A DNA stretch of 64,000 bases from Nissolia schottii (taxonomy: Eukaryota; Streptophyta; Magnoliopsida; Fabales; Fabaceae). Each line of letters begins with the position of its first letter. Within the stretch, counting starts at the first letter, position 1. The notes beneath the pieces are model-generated. The model made no database searches and was not told where the DNA came from. It was given only the letters and a program-made list of their open reading frames with translations. This document shows, piece by piece, positions 47,018 through 59,430 of this stretch. The stretch is from the NCBI GenBank assembly GCA_003254905.1, contig QANU01016365.1, positions 128,401 through 192,400 of the forward strand. The letters run 5' to 3'. A program made the position numbers and the translations under genes.

Positions 47018-49480
47018 TACACCGGCCGGCTGGTTGCAGCCTTGCGGGTGTGTTTTTCACTGTGAGGCTACTTCATGCATACTATATATATGCAGGACTA
47101 TTCCTAGTATCTTCTTCTACTCTCTACATATTACTTGTTAACCATTTATAGTATATATGGTTGTTTCTTACAATGGTAAGACTAAGGCAACAGTCTCTAG
47201 AGTCTGGGCCAGAAAGACCATACCGGCCATATGATGCCATAAATTTTATCGGAAGTGGCCCAGTTTTTGCGTGCCATCTATCTATTCTTCTATTTATTAC
47301 CACTACTAGCTGTATGGCCCTCCAAGAAAAGTACCAGCTACATTTAGGTGCCCACTGCCAATTTTTCTCTAATATTTTTCATTTTGCGATGTGTATTCGT
47401 ACTATTACAAATCGTTCTGAACTATCTGTATAAATCTCATGTGAAAAAAAAAGAAAAAGAAAAAAGTAATGTATAAATCTATAAAATCTATATATATATA
47501 TGTGTGTGTATAATTACTAGCGTAACATATAAATTAGAATTCTAATTCCGCGAATCAACTCTTCCTAATTCTTGTCTTATACCTTAAAATCTTATACCTT
47601 AAAAATTATCAATTTCAAAACTCATCAAAAAAAAATTTCTTTATTAAAATTTATATTCTTTCTCATTCTCATTTATTTTCTAAAATTCATATTTATTGAA
47701 ATTTAATACATTCATAAAATATTATAAATATCTAAATTTCTAAATATTCATTTATTATTTTATAAATAATTAATTTTCACAAAAAATTATAATAAAATAT
47801 TATTATATTATAAAAATAATTATTTTATAAATATTTTAATCAATTTAAAATTTTGAATCACAAATTTAAATAACAAAATTAAAATTACATTTAGAGTTAC
47901 AATTCACTATCTAATTCTTTAGGGAGCTCAAGCAAAGAATTTAAGATTCTAAGTCAATTTCTATTTAAAAGAATTGAAATTGAATTTAAAGTTATATATG
48001 ACAATTCTAATTATTTCATCCAAGCGAACTCTAGTATTCTCAGTTTTCTAAAAGAAGCTATATATTATTGTGGAATGGAAGTAATTTTATTCATAGACAG
48101 TATCATATATAGCTTAATATACATAGTGTTCACTCTTTTTCTTAATTATTAGGGCTTTTCTCTAGTTTTATTGGATTTCTTTTTTATATTTAAGATAGGA
48201 CTTAGGAGATATTATTGCATGGATACAATTTAAACATTTTATGTTTGCATATTCACAATAAAATTGGGAATTCTGCTTGCCACAATTGTGGTGATATATA
48301 GAGTGACTTCTCTTCTCTAAAATAATTGGAATCNTATATTTCTCCGGTCGGCCAAAGCATGTGCATATTATATTGCAAAGAATTGTCATATATAACTTTA
48401 AATTTTTCGCGCACAATTCTTTTTGTCTTATATATGGGAGTACCCTAACAACAGGCTCTAACTGTTGTTCCATGCTGATCATTCTCTATAGTTGTATTTT
48501 GTCATTTTTGTCCATTTACCAAATAAAAAACAATAAAATTGAGCTCCCACAAACTGTATTGGAGATAAACTCACTTATTCTTGGGTCTCACTAACTATTG
48601 TGGGTATTGTGCCTAAGTACGAAGCTTAGAATTGTATTTATACCAGAGTTTTCCTTGAGATGACACTTGGACTTCCCTCTTCTCTCAGATCTAATAGCAG
48701 CACATACTACACTTATATGAAAATAACCATATTATATGGAGTTTGTTGTTAATTTCCTTTTCTTTGTTATTAGGGTTTTCTCTCGTTTTCTTAGGATTGC
48801 CTTTCCCTATTTAATGTATTATTAAGTACTAGCCCTTCTTTTACGAGAGATCTCATCGAAGTCTAATTGCAATGCATTCCACTTTCCTAAAAATATACCT
48901 TCAAAGATTAGGTATTTATTCTTAAATAAGTGATATATATGATGTTTACGAATAATTTGCAACTTTAAATATCATATATGTACTTATCTTACTTATCAGT
49001 GTGAGGTTGATTAAGGTGGTTGGTATCTTAACCCCCCCCCTTAATAAGAGGTTCTAGAAATGGAAAAAATCTCTAAAGACTATACCCCCTTTCAGAGACC
49101 TCAATTAAGCCGGGATAGATTAGTCAGTTCCTAGTAATAGGATCCAGAAGTCGATTCTATTAAGACTTAGAAAAAATTGCCGCTTGCTTAATTTGAAGAA
49201 TTTTTTATTCTCTCAAAAATAAATCGCGGTATTCTATGACTTCAAGGAGTGTCTCTTGTGGTTTGAACTAGGATATTTTCCTTTTGAGGTCTCATGTCCA
49301 ATGATTATGTTTAATTTGTTGTCAATTATACATAGTAGCTAAGTCTGGAAGTGAGTCAAGTTGAGTGAAGCTCAAAAAAGCTCGAACTTGACTCAATAAC
49401 AAACAAGCCACATTTTCAAGTTTGAGCTAGAGCTCAATGAAAAACATAAACTTTAAAGAGCGAATACCCAATTTGGTCCC
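47018..49480. other. 3' flank of the ERF gene and intergenic DNA
   Basis: The first 150 bases are presumably 3' UTR. No further gene is seen. Around 47540-48045, TCTAATTCCGCGAATCAA and CATCCAAGCGAACTCTAG bracket very AT-rich DNA, reminiscent of a MITE. N at 48334. Confidence 0.5.
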
Positions 49481-49509
49481 CCTAACTTTTTTCTTAAGGC
49501 CCTACTTAG

Positions 49510-50320
49510 TCCCCTATTTTTGCGGCGGTTATTAGTTAACCGCCGCTAGTTTATAAAAAATCTGTCATGTAATCTGTATGGCGGTTATTTTGCGGCGATT
49601 ATATATTAACCGCCGCTACGTTGAATTCCCATGCGCATTGTCTATTGATATTAGCGGCGATTAGGGAAAATAAGATAGTTGCCAAACCGCCGCTAATTGT
49701 ATAATGGATTATTATTGTGGCGGTTTTTTAGTGGCGGTATGGAAGTAACCGCCGCTAAATGGAGTGACTGTTAGCATTATATTCGTGGCGGGTTGCTTAA
49801 CCGCCGGTAGTTCAAAAAAATCTGTTATTTAATTTTTGTGGCCAGTAATTTGCGACGATTATTTATTAACCGCCGCGACTGCGATATTGCATGCACATTA
49901 AGTATTATGTTAGCGGCGGTTAGATAAAATAAGTAATTGTTGTCGAACCGCCGCTAATTGTATAACAAATGTGACATATCATTATTGTGGCATTTTTATA
50001 GTGGCGGTTTACTATTAACCGCCGCGAATTGAATAATTAATATTCAGATACTTTTGTGCGGGTTGTGGCGGCGGTTATGACAAACCGCTACTAATTCGTC
50101 ATTCTGGTCCTCGGCGATAGCATTGTTGTTAGCGGCGGGAATATTACAATTTGCGGCGGTTTAGTTGTTTACAGTGTTGATATAACCGCCGCTAATTGTA
50201 TAATCTATCTCAGAAATTTTTGTGGCGGTTTCTTGCTGTAATCGCCGAACCGCGGCAAACAGTTTGCGGCTGGTGTATAAAATTTGTTGATTTTTAACCG
50301 CAATTAATTGTGTAATTAAT
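49510..50320. repeat. GCGGCGGTTA/TAACCGCCGC array, CACTA-type subterminal DNA
   Basis: At least fifteen copies of GCGGCGGTTA or its complement TAACCGCCGC occur in both orientations at spacings of about 30-80 bases (for example about 49519, 49534, 49567, 49600, 49748, 49913, 49947, 50015, 50150, 50183). The same motif is found in the subterminal parts of the CACTA element at 4366-6234. The CACTACAAGAAAA terminus itself is missing on both sides, so this is a remnant or an element with lost ends. Confidence 0.7.
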
Positions 50321-50557
50321 CTCCCAAAGAATTTTTTTCCCTCAACCCCATTGTATCCTTTATTCTCTATTATTCCTCTAAAACTAAATCTCTAACAAAA
50401 ACCGAAAACTTTATTTAGGTATTGGTATTATAAAACTAAATCTCAATTTTTCACTTTCCTTTCTTTACTTTTTCATCTCCCTCCTTTTATTCTTTTCTTT
50501 TCTTTTTTTCTTTAAATCAGAATCCCTAATTCGATTACTCCTCCATCCATTTGCAAA

Positions 50558-50815
50558 ATGGTTCCAATCATCTCCACATTGCTCCTTCACCTGCTTGTTG
50601 GCACTCGCATAGCTCCTTCGCCTGCAAATGAGGCCGTTGCCCTAGAAGGCACAATCGACGACATTCTGCTCAAAGCACTCCTTTCCCGTGGAGATGTTGG
50701 ACTCGAGGAGTGCGCATGTTGGCACCATCGAGTGAGGTCCCAGACACGGATTCGTGTTCGTGCTCCCAGTAGCTTTAGTGAGTTCTATTTCCTCTTTTTT
50801 CTCTCTTTTTTTTAA
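50558..50815 (+). other. Unrecognised frame after the CACTA-type array
   Basis: 85 residues beginning MVPIISTLLLHLLVGTRIAP, with protein-like composition up to about residue 70 and then a pyrimidine-coded tail. No family recognised. A splice-donor-like GTGAGT at 50778 could join it to the region that follows. It may be an exon of a chimeric transcript made by the transposon. Confidence 0.3.
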
Positions 50816-51036
50816 GATGTTTTTATGGAATGATTGTAAATGTATAATCACTTGTTTCTTTCAACCCAATGTTGTTTAGTTGTTTAATATAATATATGTT
50901 ATACATTAAGGATGTTTTAATGCTAATTATGGCAATGGCAACAAGTGGTTGTGGAACCTGGGGTGGCCTTTCCTTTTTGATTGGGTAGAATTAATTAGTG
51001 GTTTTTTAGCTAAGGGTAATTAGTTTGTTTAGTTTA

Positions 51037-51189
51037 GGAGCCAGCAATGTGAGCAAGATCCTCATCGAGGTCCCCGAAGAGCAGAGAGAGGACATAGTGA
51101 ATTCCCTCACCTATGAGGCAGAGGCAGAGCTTAGGGACCCTGTTTATGGATGCATTGGTGCCATAGCACTCTTGCAATGGAAGATTTGA
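51037..51189 (+). pseudogene. Captured LOB-domain (LBD) exon fragment
   Basis: After a splice-acceptor-like TTTAG, the frame reads GASNVSKILIEVPEEQRED, then IVNSLTYEAEAELRDPVYGC and IGAIALLQWK before a TGA. This is the GAS block and leucine-zipper-like half of a class I LBD transcription factor. The N-terminal half with the CX2CX6CX3C zinc motif is absent. In LBD genes an intron commonly sits just before this GASN motif, so the fragment starts at a natural exon edge and was probably picked up as genomic DNA. Glu in EAELRDP and Trp in LQWK are unusual for the family, consistent with decay. It cannot make a working LBD protein. Confidence 0.85.
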
Positions 51190-51192
51190 TGT

Positions 51193-51591
51193 TTGTGTGT
51201 TGTAGGAGGAGTTCCTTACCAAGGCAACACCAGACAAGGGGCTGATCAGGTTGCTGGTGTCAATGGGAGAGGCATTAAGAACAATATTGAAAGGCATGGA
51301 AATTATAGTCCAATATTGAAAGGTATGGGTTTAAAAGAAAAAAGTCCCTATGAGGGGAACACATTGTTTGAATTAGAACCTGCTGCAGTTCAGGTGCTTC
51401 GTGAACTTGTTTCTTTGGTTCACAACTGTGTTAACGTAAGCCAGGATCAACAATCACTCTCAGCTTCTATAAGTGATAATAACCTTGGAGAGAATGATGA
51501 ATGTAAGAAAAGAGTGAGTGCTGACTTTACAGATGAGCCAGTTGCTAAAATTCTCTGGGATGATGATCAACAAGCATTACTTGTACTTTGA
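51193..51591 (+). other. Unrecognised frame, possible captured coding fragment
   Basis: 132 residues. The second part (LFELEPAAVQVLRELVSLVH, then DEPVAKILWDDDQQALLVL) has protein-like composition and a low density of AT-rich codons. In another frame the first part reads EEFLTKATPDKGLIRLLVSM and GEALRTILKGMEIIVQY, which is at least as protein-like. A frame change near 51310 is thus plausible. I cannot assign either piece. Confidence 0.35.
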
Positions 51592-51828
51592 ACTGTGGCT
51601 TTGGTGCTTTTAACTATGATTCAACAAATAGACAAAGTTATGATTGATGTATCACACTATTGTTTATTACTTAATCATATCAATTGATTTCATCCTTGCA
51701 AATTGACAGATACTTTGATGTTTTTATTCTTTTGCAATTGATTCATGCCATTCTCTTTCAAAGAGAGTATCTTTTCCCCATTGTTCATTAGAAGATATGC
51801 TTGGTTTGGATGAGATTGAGATTTTCTT

Positions 51829-52326
51829 TTGTCTTATATTAGGATAGGGGCACTATTGCCACTTCTTTCAGTTTTATATATTGTGTTGTTCATAGTTTTT
51901 CCAATTATCAATGATAGTGTAGCCACTGGTGCTTTTAAATCTCCATTGATAGTTCTAAGTCGTATTGTATTTTTCTGGTTTCAAGCATGTTGGACTATTT
52001 CTATTTCCAGCACAACTTTCAATGTACCTTCACCAGTTGCAGCTGAAGTGCTTACGCCTAAATTTGATGAGATGGATCAACAAATTCTAGAGGAAGATCG
52101 GTTCTTACAATATCTTCATAAGTGTTTAACGTGCTTGTTTGTCATGACTCTCATGAAGATAACATACATTTTTTTGGGCAACCTCTGTCACCACCCACCT
52201 ACTTATGGCGAGCCACCGAGTCCTAATGAGTTCATGGCCCAATTTATGCATCTGGGATTAGAGGATCCTCCTATGCACGCTGCAAATGTGCACCATGAGG
52301 AGGGAGATAAGGAGGTGGATGATTAA
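51829..52326 (+). other. Unrecognised frame with hydrophobic N-terminus
   Basis: 165 residues. Residues about 5-60 are hydrophobic (ALLPLLSVLYIVLFIVFPII, then a second segment around FFWFQACWTISI), and the tail is hydrophilic (PPTYGEPPSPNEFMAQFMHL ... EEGDKEVDD). The tail and the following CATCAAGGGGGAGTCC resemble 3' regions of legume gypsy elements, but this is weak. It may be one fused remnant rather than a gene. Confidence 0.3.
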
Positions 52327-53711
52327 GGCATTGATGACTAGCGCATCAAGGGGGAGTCCACTCTATCTCTTTTAGTTTTTTTGTCTTTATTGTTGTTGTA
52401 GTTAACTGCATTTTCATATTTATTTTTCATAAAGTGTGTATTTGCCGACTTTATCGCAATCATGTTTTGGAAACATTGCATGATCTAAAGTTTGGCATTG
52501 GCACGTATGTCACTCGCATTGCATTCATTTATTTGCATGTTTTCCTTTTTGTTTTGCATTTTCATTTGTGATTTTTGTCACCCTTCAATGGCTTTTATCT
52601 CATGCATAGGGACTATCCATTATTTAAATTTCAAGGTGGGAAAAATTGCATTTAAGTTAGATTTGACACAATGATTAAATTGACGACAAATTTTAAAAAT
52701 CAAAACTAAATTAATTTCAAATTAAAAATTTTAGAATCAAATTGCATATTTACTCAAATAATAATTTACACTAACAGTATATCAATTAATATTATAAGGA
52801 GTAATTAAAAAAAAAAAACTAGAGCTAAAAATGTTGTTGAACTAATCCCACTTGAATCCTATCAGTAAGAACTTGTAAGCTCTCAACACTAGTGACTTAA
52901 TCCAAAAAGTATTTAGAGTCGTTAATTACAAGGTATACTAGAAGAGCCATTTCAAAGTTCTCAAGCTTGAGAATAAGAATGACAATTATTATATATCATC
53001 TTACAAAAATCTCATACACATCCTCCTACGCATTTAGTCTTAGGAGAGACCATACCTTTGCTTTTATTCACATGGCATACCAACCATCAAGATCACCTTA
53101 AGCATCCAAATCAATTAACCTTTTGCATAATTAAAATTATGCTAATAAATGCATGCGTATTTTTGAAATAGTTCACACGTGAAAATTTATGCCTAAAATG
53201 AAAAGTTCGTGATTTACTTGAAAATGGTGCACGCGAGGAACCAGAAATATACTAAGCCTATGAAATTTGCAGACCTGTTTGAGATTCTGTGGCATCTAAT
53301 TGATGAAGTGAATTGTTCTATCATGTAACTAATTGAGTTCTAACAGTTACATCTGAATCAAAAGGAAAAAAAAAAAAATTGAAAACAAAAGTTATTTGAC
53401 AAAGAAATGAAAATTAGGGTACAAAATTAACAGAAGGAAAATGCTGATTCTGGAGTTCCCTGCTGCTGAACTAATGTAATCTGATGCTGCAGTTAAAACC
53501 TTAAAACGGTACACAATTTTGCTACAACCCTTTTCTCTTCACTTCTAAACTTTCTCCATTTTTTTCTTCTTTTTTCATTTTCTTCAGGCTTGTACATGCA
53601 ATTACTTCCCATATACAAAGATACAAGAATGACTACAATCTTCTCTGTTTCATGGATTTTTTACTGTGTCAAAAACTTGTATACCTCTCCTTTGCCATAA
53701 TATCCTTTGGC
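52327..53711. other. Intergenic DNA and 3' UTR of the CID7-type gene
   Basis: No gene seen at 52327-53400. The roughly 200-300 bases next to 53711 are probably 3' UTR of the - strand gene. No exact AATAAA on the - strand was found, so the end of transcription is not fixed. Confidence 0.5.
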
Positions 53712-56700
53712 TCAATATATCACAACACGAAGCAGGCCTGGCTGCGGTTCAGTGAAGTCAAGGCCCTCTTCTTCAAGTAGATATCGCTGTACAGCTAACG
53801 GGAGTCTCGCAGGGGTGCGGGCACCCCTCGTGTGGTGTCCGGTACCAACACAGATGTAAACCTGCAGGCGCTGCTCGGCGGCCCTGGCGGTGCTCCTTAG
53901 CACACTCAGTTCGTTTTTCAGGACGTGGATGGCTTCACTTACATGCAGCCCATGTAGGTCTATCATCCTCTCTTGCCCTCTTCCTCCATTGACCTGCATC
54001 TCCGGAGCAACAGGATTCCTGAAAGATCAAGACGAGCAAAAACAACCCAATAGGAGACCAACATTATTATCCAGGGCCAGCAATCAGCAAACTAAAAAAC
54101 ATTTTAAGTAGGAAAGAAACAAGTGTAGGGTAAGAATGTGTTCAAAACTTATAAAAAGCCAGCTTGCAAAGAAAACTCATTACAGGTTGAGTGGGAGAAG
54201 AAAAATATCAGTGCTATTGAAACTGGACCAAACCAGATTGTTCCATCAGTCTCACCATGAACTTGAAGCTATCCGTTGTAGTTCTGTTTTATAACCATGT
54301 TGACATTCAGGTCAGTTTGGACCAACCAGAATTAGTCAAAACCAATCAAAATATCGTTGAACAGCCTATTCATCCCATTGGTCCAACCAACCATTACAAC
54401 ATCAACAACAAAGCCTTTTCCCCACTAGATGGGGTTGGCTACACAGATGACAGTACAATGGGTATTAGGAAGTAACTAATTTCATATTATTGTATGCAAA
54501 TTATTAGTAATAGTATGACATCCTCCAGTTAGACCAGTCAATTTGAATGGTTGAACCTGAACCTAAAGTCAGACCAGTTAATTGTCCAGTTCAGTTTTTA
54601 ACAACATTGCAAATAAATATCATCATGAAGACATTATACATACCAAAACTCATACGGATAGGAAAGCGGTAGAGCATAACAAACCTTTGGCGGTAAATAG
54701 ATTCCTGAGCTCTTTCATGAGCTGCTTTCATATGCATGTTGTGAAGTTGCCCTTTAACACTTAGCTCCTTTGCTAGGGCCTTATTGCCTATAAGATAAGC
54801 TTGTCGTGCCTGTTTTTAAATTATGAACAATTAAACAAAAGTTATTGAAATTAGGACCATGACCTCCTGGGAAGTTCTCATGTTACATCCCTTCCCAACC
54901 TAATGGAATACAGCTCGGTTGCTGACTGTTGGAGATAGAAGAGGAAACTTACGAAAGCTATGAATGAACTGAAAACTGAAGTGCACAAATTTATTGATAC
55001 TAGCCTTCTTTAAATACAAGACATTCATGACTGACAAATGCTAATAATTTCCCCTATTAATTTGAACATTAAAATGACAAATATAACTCGCACAACGGTT
55101 CATACTTCATAACTGTTGGAATTGCACAATTATAACTAATAAGCTCTCATAATAGATATGATGCATATTCTCAACACTATCACTCAAGTAACAAAAATAT
55201 GTGGATAAATTTGATTCCACTGGCAGATAAGCAAAAAATCTATAGCTGCAACAGAACGATTTAAAGAATATCTGGTTCGGGTTGGCATGTACCAGTCACA
55301 CAGCAAATGTTCCTTGACTGTATTGTTCATATTCATTTTGGTATCATCCCAAGAGCTCTTTTTATTAAATCTAGCCATCCTACCCTGACCCAACTTGATT
55401 GTTTAAATTTATATCCTAGAAAACCAAAGTTATCATGTAAATTGCAGACTAGTAAATTGCAGACTAACTCAAATGAAGAACATATAATACCATAAGTCTA
55501 GGGAAAGCACGAGGATACAAACCAATCGCAAAGCTTGCCAGCTAAAGTTGTTATATCAAATTCCCATTTAATACCCCATAACTTTTCCACAGCATGAATC
55601 AGAGACCCACCTGCTCAAAGTATGCATTACGTATGCGTGCATGATCACGAGCCTCCTCCCGCAACTCAGAATACATATTTGCTGTTGTCCAAAATTGTTA
55701 AAGGAAGCACAATATAAAAAAAAAATTAATATATATATATCCCACAATTGAAGCATATAAACATAAATGCTTACCAACAGCGTCACCAGTTTCAAGCCAA
55801 ACAGGCGCTGCCCGAGAAGACCCATGGTTTTGTAACCTATCACCAAAGCTGGCTCTACCCTGTCCACCATTGTAGGCACTAGCCATGGCATTTAAATTCC
55901 TACTTGAGCCAGTGGATGCATCACCAGAACCATTTCTATCATATTTCCATACACCAGAATCCTGAGAAGCCAATTTCCTGACCGCTGAAGCAAAGTCGAT
56001 AGCACCTCTAGATGGAATTGAAGTGCTAGTCCTAAACATGAGCAAGTTTTTGTCAGATGATAGATAAGGATTTCCACTTTGTTGAACATTATCTGCAGCA
56101 TATTTTGCAGAAGTAGCCTGGCCATTTGGTGAAGTAAGTGCAGGAAAGTCAATCGCACTGAGATTAGGAGATGAGAGAGTCTTTGAATTCAGAATCTGAT
56201 TGAAACTACCATCAACTTGAATCTACAAATTTGGAGGAGAAAATAGAAATAATCAACATAAAAAATAAGGACAAAAAAGAAAGTGCTCATGAGGGTGACA
56301 AAGGCATCACAATGAAAAAATATATAGACATGATTATATTACCGTATCATATACCATTAGATAATTACATATCCAAAAACTGTGCTAATAAAATACCAAT
56401 GAACCCTTGATAAGATGAATCATAGGGTATCAGCATTCCGACACAGTGATTAAAAATGGGAAGCTGGATTGCATTAGAGTTGCCTGACAACTTTATGGGG
56501 GGCACTTGATCCTCCCCAGCAAAACAAGGCACGGGTATTGCTCTACTCATTTAGCATCCGTCCCTTCCAATCTAATTTTGTACCAAAGCATGTTGCAAGA
56601 TGTACATTTCCCAACCAATATTTGCATCACAACATGCTGAGAGACAGATTTAGCACATGAATAGAACTGATAATGTATACATTTTTACATGCAATGACAT

Positions 56701-57551
56701 GAGAAGAGGCTTTATGATGAAACCACAATTTAACCACGTCAATTACTACATGAAGATCAACCTACCTCTAACTGAGTGAGCATCTCAGTAGTCAGATTTA
56801 AATCACACCCATTGGCAAAGTAAACTTCAGCTAGGCTATCTGATGCAAAACCAGGGAATAGAGAAGCTAAAAATTCCAAAGGATTCAAATTACTGTCATC
56901 CCCGATTGCATCCTCAGCCAAAACATCATTTATGAATCCGTGTCTAGAGTTGTCATCATAGATAAACGCCTCTTCACCGCTGCCAACATGTTGGTTAGCA
57001 TTCCCAGTTGGCCTATCCCAAGGCTTTGCTAACGCGTTCAAAAAGCTTGCTGAAGATGGTTCCTCCCTGTAGGTTGAATTGGAAAACCTAAATTTATCAG
57101 CAAAGGTAGTTCCAGTAAGGTGCTGTTGAGATAATTCCTGCTGCTGATCTACTATATATGCATTTCCCGTAGAAGAAGGAAATCTTGAGGATTCATTATC
57201 ATCGTGTATGGATAAGCCCGCCAATGAGAGGTTGTTAAGACCTTGGGACTCATCTTCTCCCATGACATTGAAATCAGGGGTGATATCATCAGGGAGCTGA
57301 CATCGCCAGTATTGGAGGGCTTCATCATCAGAGTTATTTGAAATAGATGATTCTGATCGATCTAAAACTGCTTTCCCAAGAGATCCAGCGGTACTGAGCT
57401 TCGCTGTTGCATCTACCGAGCTGGTATTTCCAGCTGGCGATGATCTGAATGCAAAAGGAACAAACTCTGCTGCATTCGGATTCAAAGTAGTTGCCTTGCT
57501 CAGGCTGCTAAGCTTTGTGTCTGTTTGAGATCCTTTCTTGGATAAGCTCAT
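53712..57551 (-). CDS. CID7: Poly(A)-binding-protein-interacting protein, CID7-type
   Basis: Five coding exons, read in order on the - strand: 57551-56766, 56222-55775, 55681-55611, 54809-54685, 54018-53712. All introns are GT-AG and the frame stays open, giving 578 residues. Domains in order: a PAM2 motif at about 19-35 (LNPNAAEFVPFAF), which binds the MLLE domain of poly(A)-binding protein; a CUE-like ubiquitin-binding segment at about 222-262 (NPLEFLASLFPGFASDSLAE); a DUF1771 domain at about 412-478 (ANMYSELREEARDHARIRNA and onwards); and a C-terminal Smr domain at about 490-578 with IDLHGLHV (about 496-503) and VGTGHHTRG (about 534-542). This set and length fit Arabidopsis CID7 (recalled at about 570 residues). 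The protein is expected in the cytoplasm, linking poly(A)-binding protein to ubiquitin and possibly RNA cleavage via Smr. Ortholog versus close relative (CID5/CID6) is judged from the domain set only. Confidence 0.93.
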
Positions 57552-57557
57552 TATTAA

Positions 57558-58388
57558 CTAGAAGACAAACAAAATGACTAAAACATAGATAGATTTTAAA
57601 AACAGTAACCGAAAAGTTCCACAGCTTCAACCAAAACCTGCAAAATAATTCAATTAGATCATATTCACCTATCAATCAATTAGATCATATTCACCAATCA
57701 ATTAGACTTTCATCAAAATAACAGGAACAGTACAAATTTCTCAAATTTCATGCATCATGTTCAAGACAAATTAATTCAATAGTATCACAGATCACACAAT
57801 ATACAAATGTAAAAGATAAACAACTCAACATTGAACTCTTAGTTAAAACTATTTACACAAACATCCACCACATGTAATAGCCAAATTAACAAAAGAAGGG
57901 GAGCAGATTTAAAAGGCACATAACTAGGTTGGGTATCACGGCAAGCAACTATAGCTGGCCATTTTTCAAAACTGTAACTTGGAAGTGAATCCCATAACCT
58001 AAATTGAAACAGAGTGAATTTACTTTGAACACCAAAAATGCATTGGAGAACACTGATCAATTTCAGAACTAGTTAAAAACTGCAGGATAAGGTTAAAAAC
58101 CCCTAAATTTTTCGGAGGCAAATAATTGCAAATAATTGAAGCAGCTTTTATATGAACTAAACAACAGAAAGAATTATTGAACATTAACTACATACAAAGC
58201 CTATTGAAACGCCCCAACAAAAAACATCCAAAATTTTCAAACCAAAAATTCACCATAACACGCAACAAACAAAGTCAAAGTACAAGAAATTAAAACCAGC
58301 AAACGACACGAAAAGGAGAGGGGGGAAAAAGAGTCAAAGCATGACCACACCAATAAGACATCCTTCCAATTCCATTATGAAAGCCAAC

Positions 58389-58427
<39 letters not shown>

Positions 58428-58609
58428 GAGATCTTAAGCAATTCAACGCCTCAGAATCAGAAGAAAACAAAAAAGAGAACAAGTAAAACCAATCGAAAAG
58501 ACCAAAAATCTTTGAATTACAGAAAGAACAAGAGAATTGACGAGATGAGTAAGTAAAAGATCTGAGATTTATGCAATAGAGTGGGAGAGAGGAAAAAAAA
58601 AAATCAAAC
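57558..58609 (-). other. Leader intron of the CID7-type gene
   Basis: On the - strand a donor CAAAG|GTTTGATT (exon end 58610) and an acceptor TTGTCTTCTAG|TTAATAATG (exon start 57557, six bases before the ATG) define a 1.05 kb intron in the 5' UTR. An additional small non-coding exon within it cannot be excluded (for example near the TTTTGCAG acceptor at about 57640). Leader introns of this size often raise expression of plant housekeeping genes; that is inference here. Confidence 0.65.
58392..58426. repeat. (GA)n microsatellite in the leader intron
   Basis: Uninterrupted GA dinucleotides; CT repeats on the transcribed sense of the CID7-type gene. Confidence 0.97.
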
Positions 58610-58610
58610 C

Positions 58611-59000
58611 TTTGCGAATCAAATCAAAGGAATCCATGGATGAAGGTTGCATGAGATTCAGAGAGGGTTAGATGAAGGGATAAAGTGAAAGCAAGTTTTG
58701 ATTTTTATTTTAATTTCGGGAAAATTGAGTTCGGAACTCTCTCCAGTATTTTTATCTGAGTTTATTTTGAAGCTTGCCTTATTTTTTTGGTTCTCTTCAC
58801 TTTCTCTCTCTAACCCTTTCTTTTCTTTTCTTTCTCTTTTCTCTTGGTTTTTTGTTTGAAAATCTATTTAGCTAATACCAGCTCCACCACCACAAATAAA
58901 AACCAAAGAAGACACCCAACCTTTCGTCACTCGATTTGACCCCTCTCTCCCTCTTCCTTTCTCTCTCTCTCTTTCTCTATTATACACTTTTTTTTAGAGA
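58611..59000 (-). promoter_or_regulatory. 5' UTR and promoter region of the CID7-type gene
   Basis: 58611 to about 58700 is the probable first non-coding exon. Beyond it are GA/CT-rich tracts (AGAGAGAGAGAAAG on the gene's sense strand, 58955-58975 region), common in plant core promoters without a clear TATA box. I could not fix a start site. Confidence 0.4.
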
Positions 59001-59189
59001 ATATTAAGAATTCTTCAATGGAAAGCCCAACTCCAAAATGGGCCAGATATTACAAGCAAACAGCCCAACAGTAGCTCGGGGGACCAAAGGGGACGGGGGG
59101 CAAGCCTCATCGAAAAAAAATGTAAAAAACGTTGTGAGAAATACTCCAAGGGAAATAGAGTACCGAACCACCACAGCCCAAAACACAAC

Positions 59190-59430
59190 TCACACAAAGA
59201 AATGAGCAAAATCCCCAAAGCAACAAAAAGGGAATGAGACAGGACCATAACGACATTTTAATACAGGGCCTATCAACATGAAGGGCACCCAAACGAGCAA
59301 CAGCTCCTTGATTCTTGTTATGTTCCATGAGTGAGAGGAAGAGTCAATAATTGCATTCACTTTAAGCTTAGGATCACTATTAGGGTGTGGGTTGCCAATG
59401 GGGTTGAGGAGCCATCTGTCCCTCCACATA
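59190..59430 (-). pseudogene. LINE-like fragment, C-terminal region
   Basis: The - strand reads WRDRWLLNPIGNPHPNSDPK, LKVNAIIDSSSHSWNITRIK and ELLLVW. This resembles the stretch after reverse transcriptase in plant non-LTR retrotransposons (W.DRWLP ... KVSDLID ... SWN...L..LF). After ELLLVW the similarity stops. Only about 50 residues support the call. Confidence 0.45.

Noticed and set aside
47161..47433. 90-residue frame downstream of the ERF gene
   Set aside because: Lies in the 3' flank, no domain, and composition like the flanking DNA.
53890..54111. 73-residue + strand frame
   Set aside because: Antisense of the Smr exon of the CID7-type gene and its intron.
59004..59328. Three overlapping - strand frames rich in Phe/Leu/Cys
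   Set aside because: They overlap in different frames and none shows a domain; only the segment at 59280-59430 resembles LINE coding sequence.
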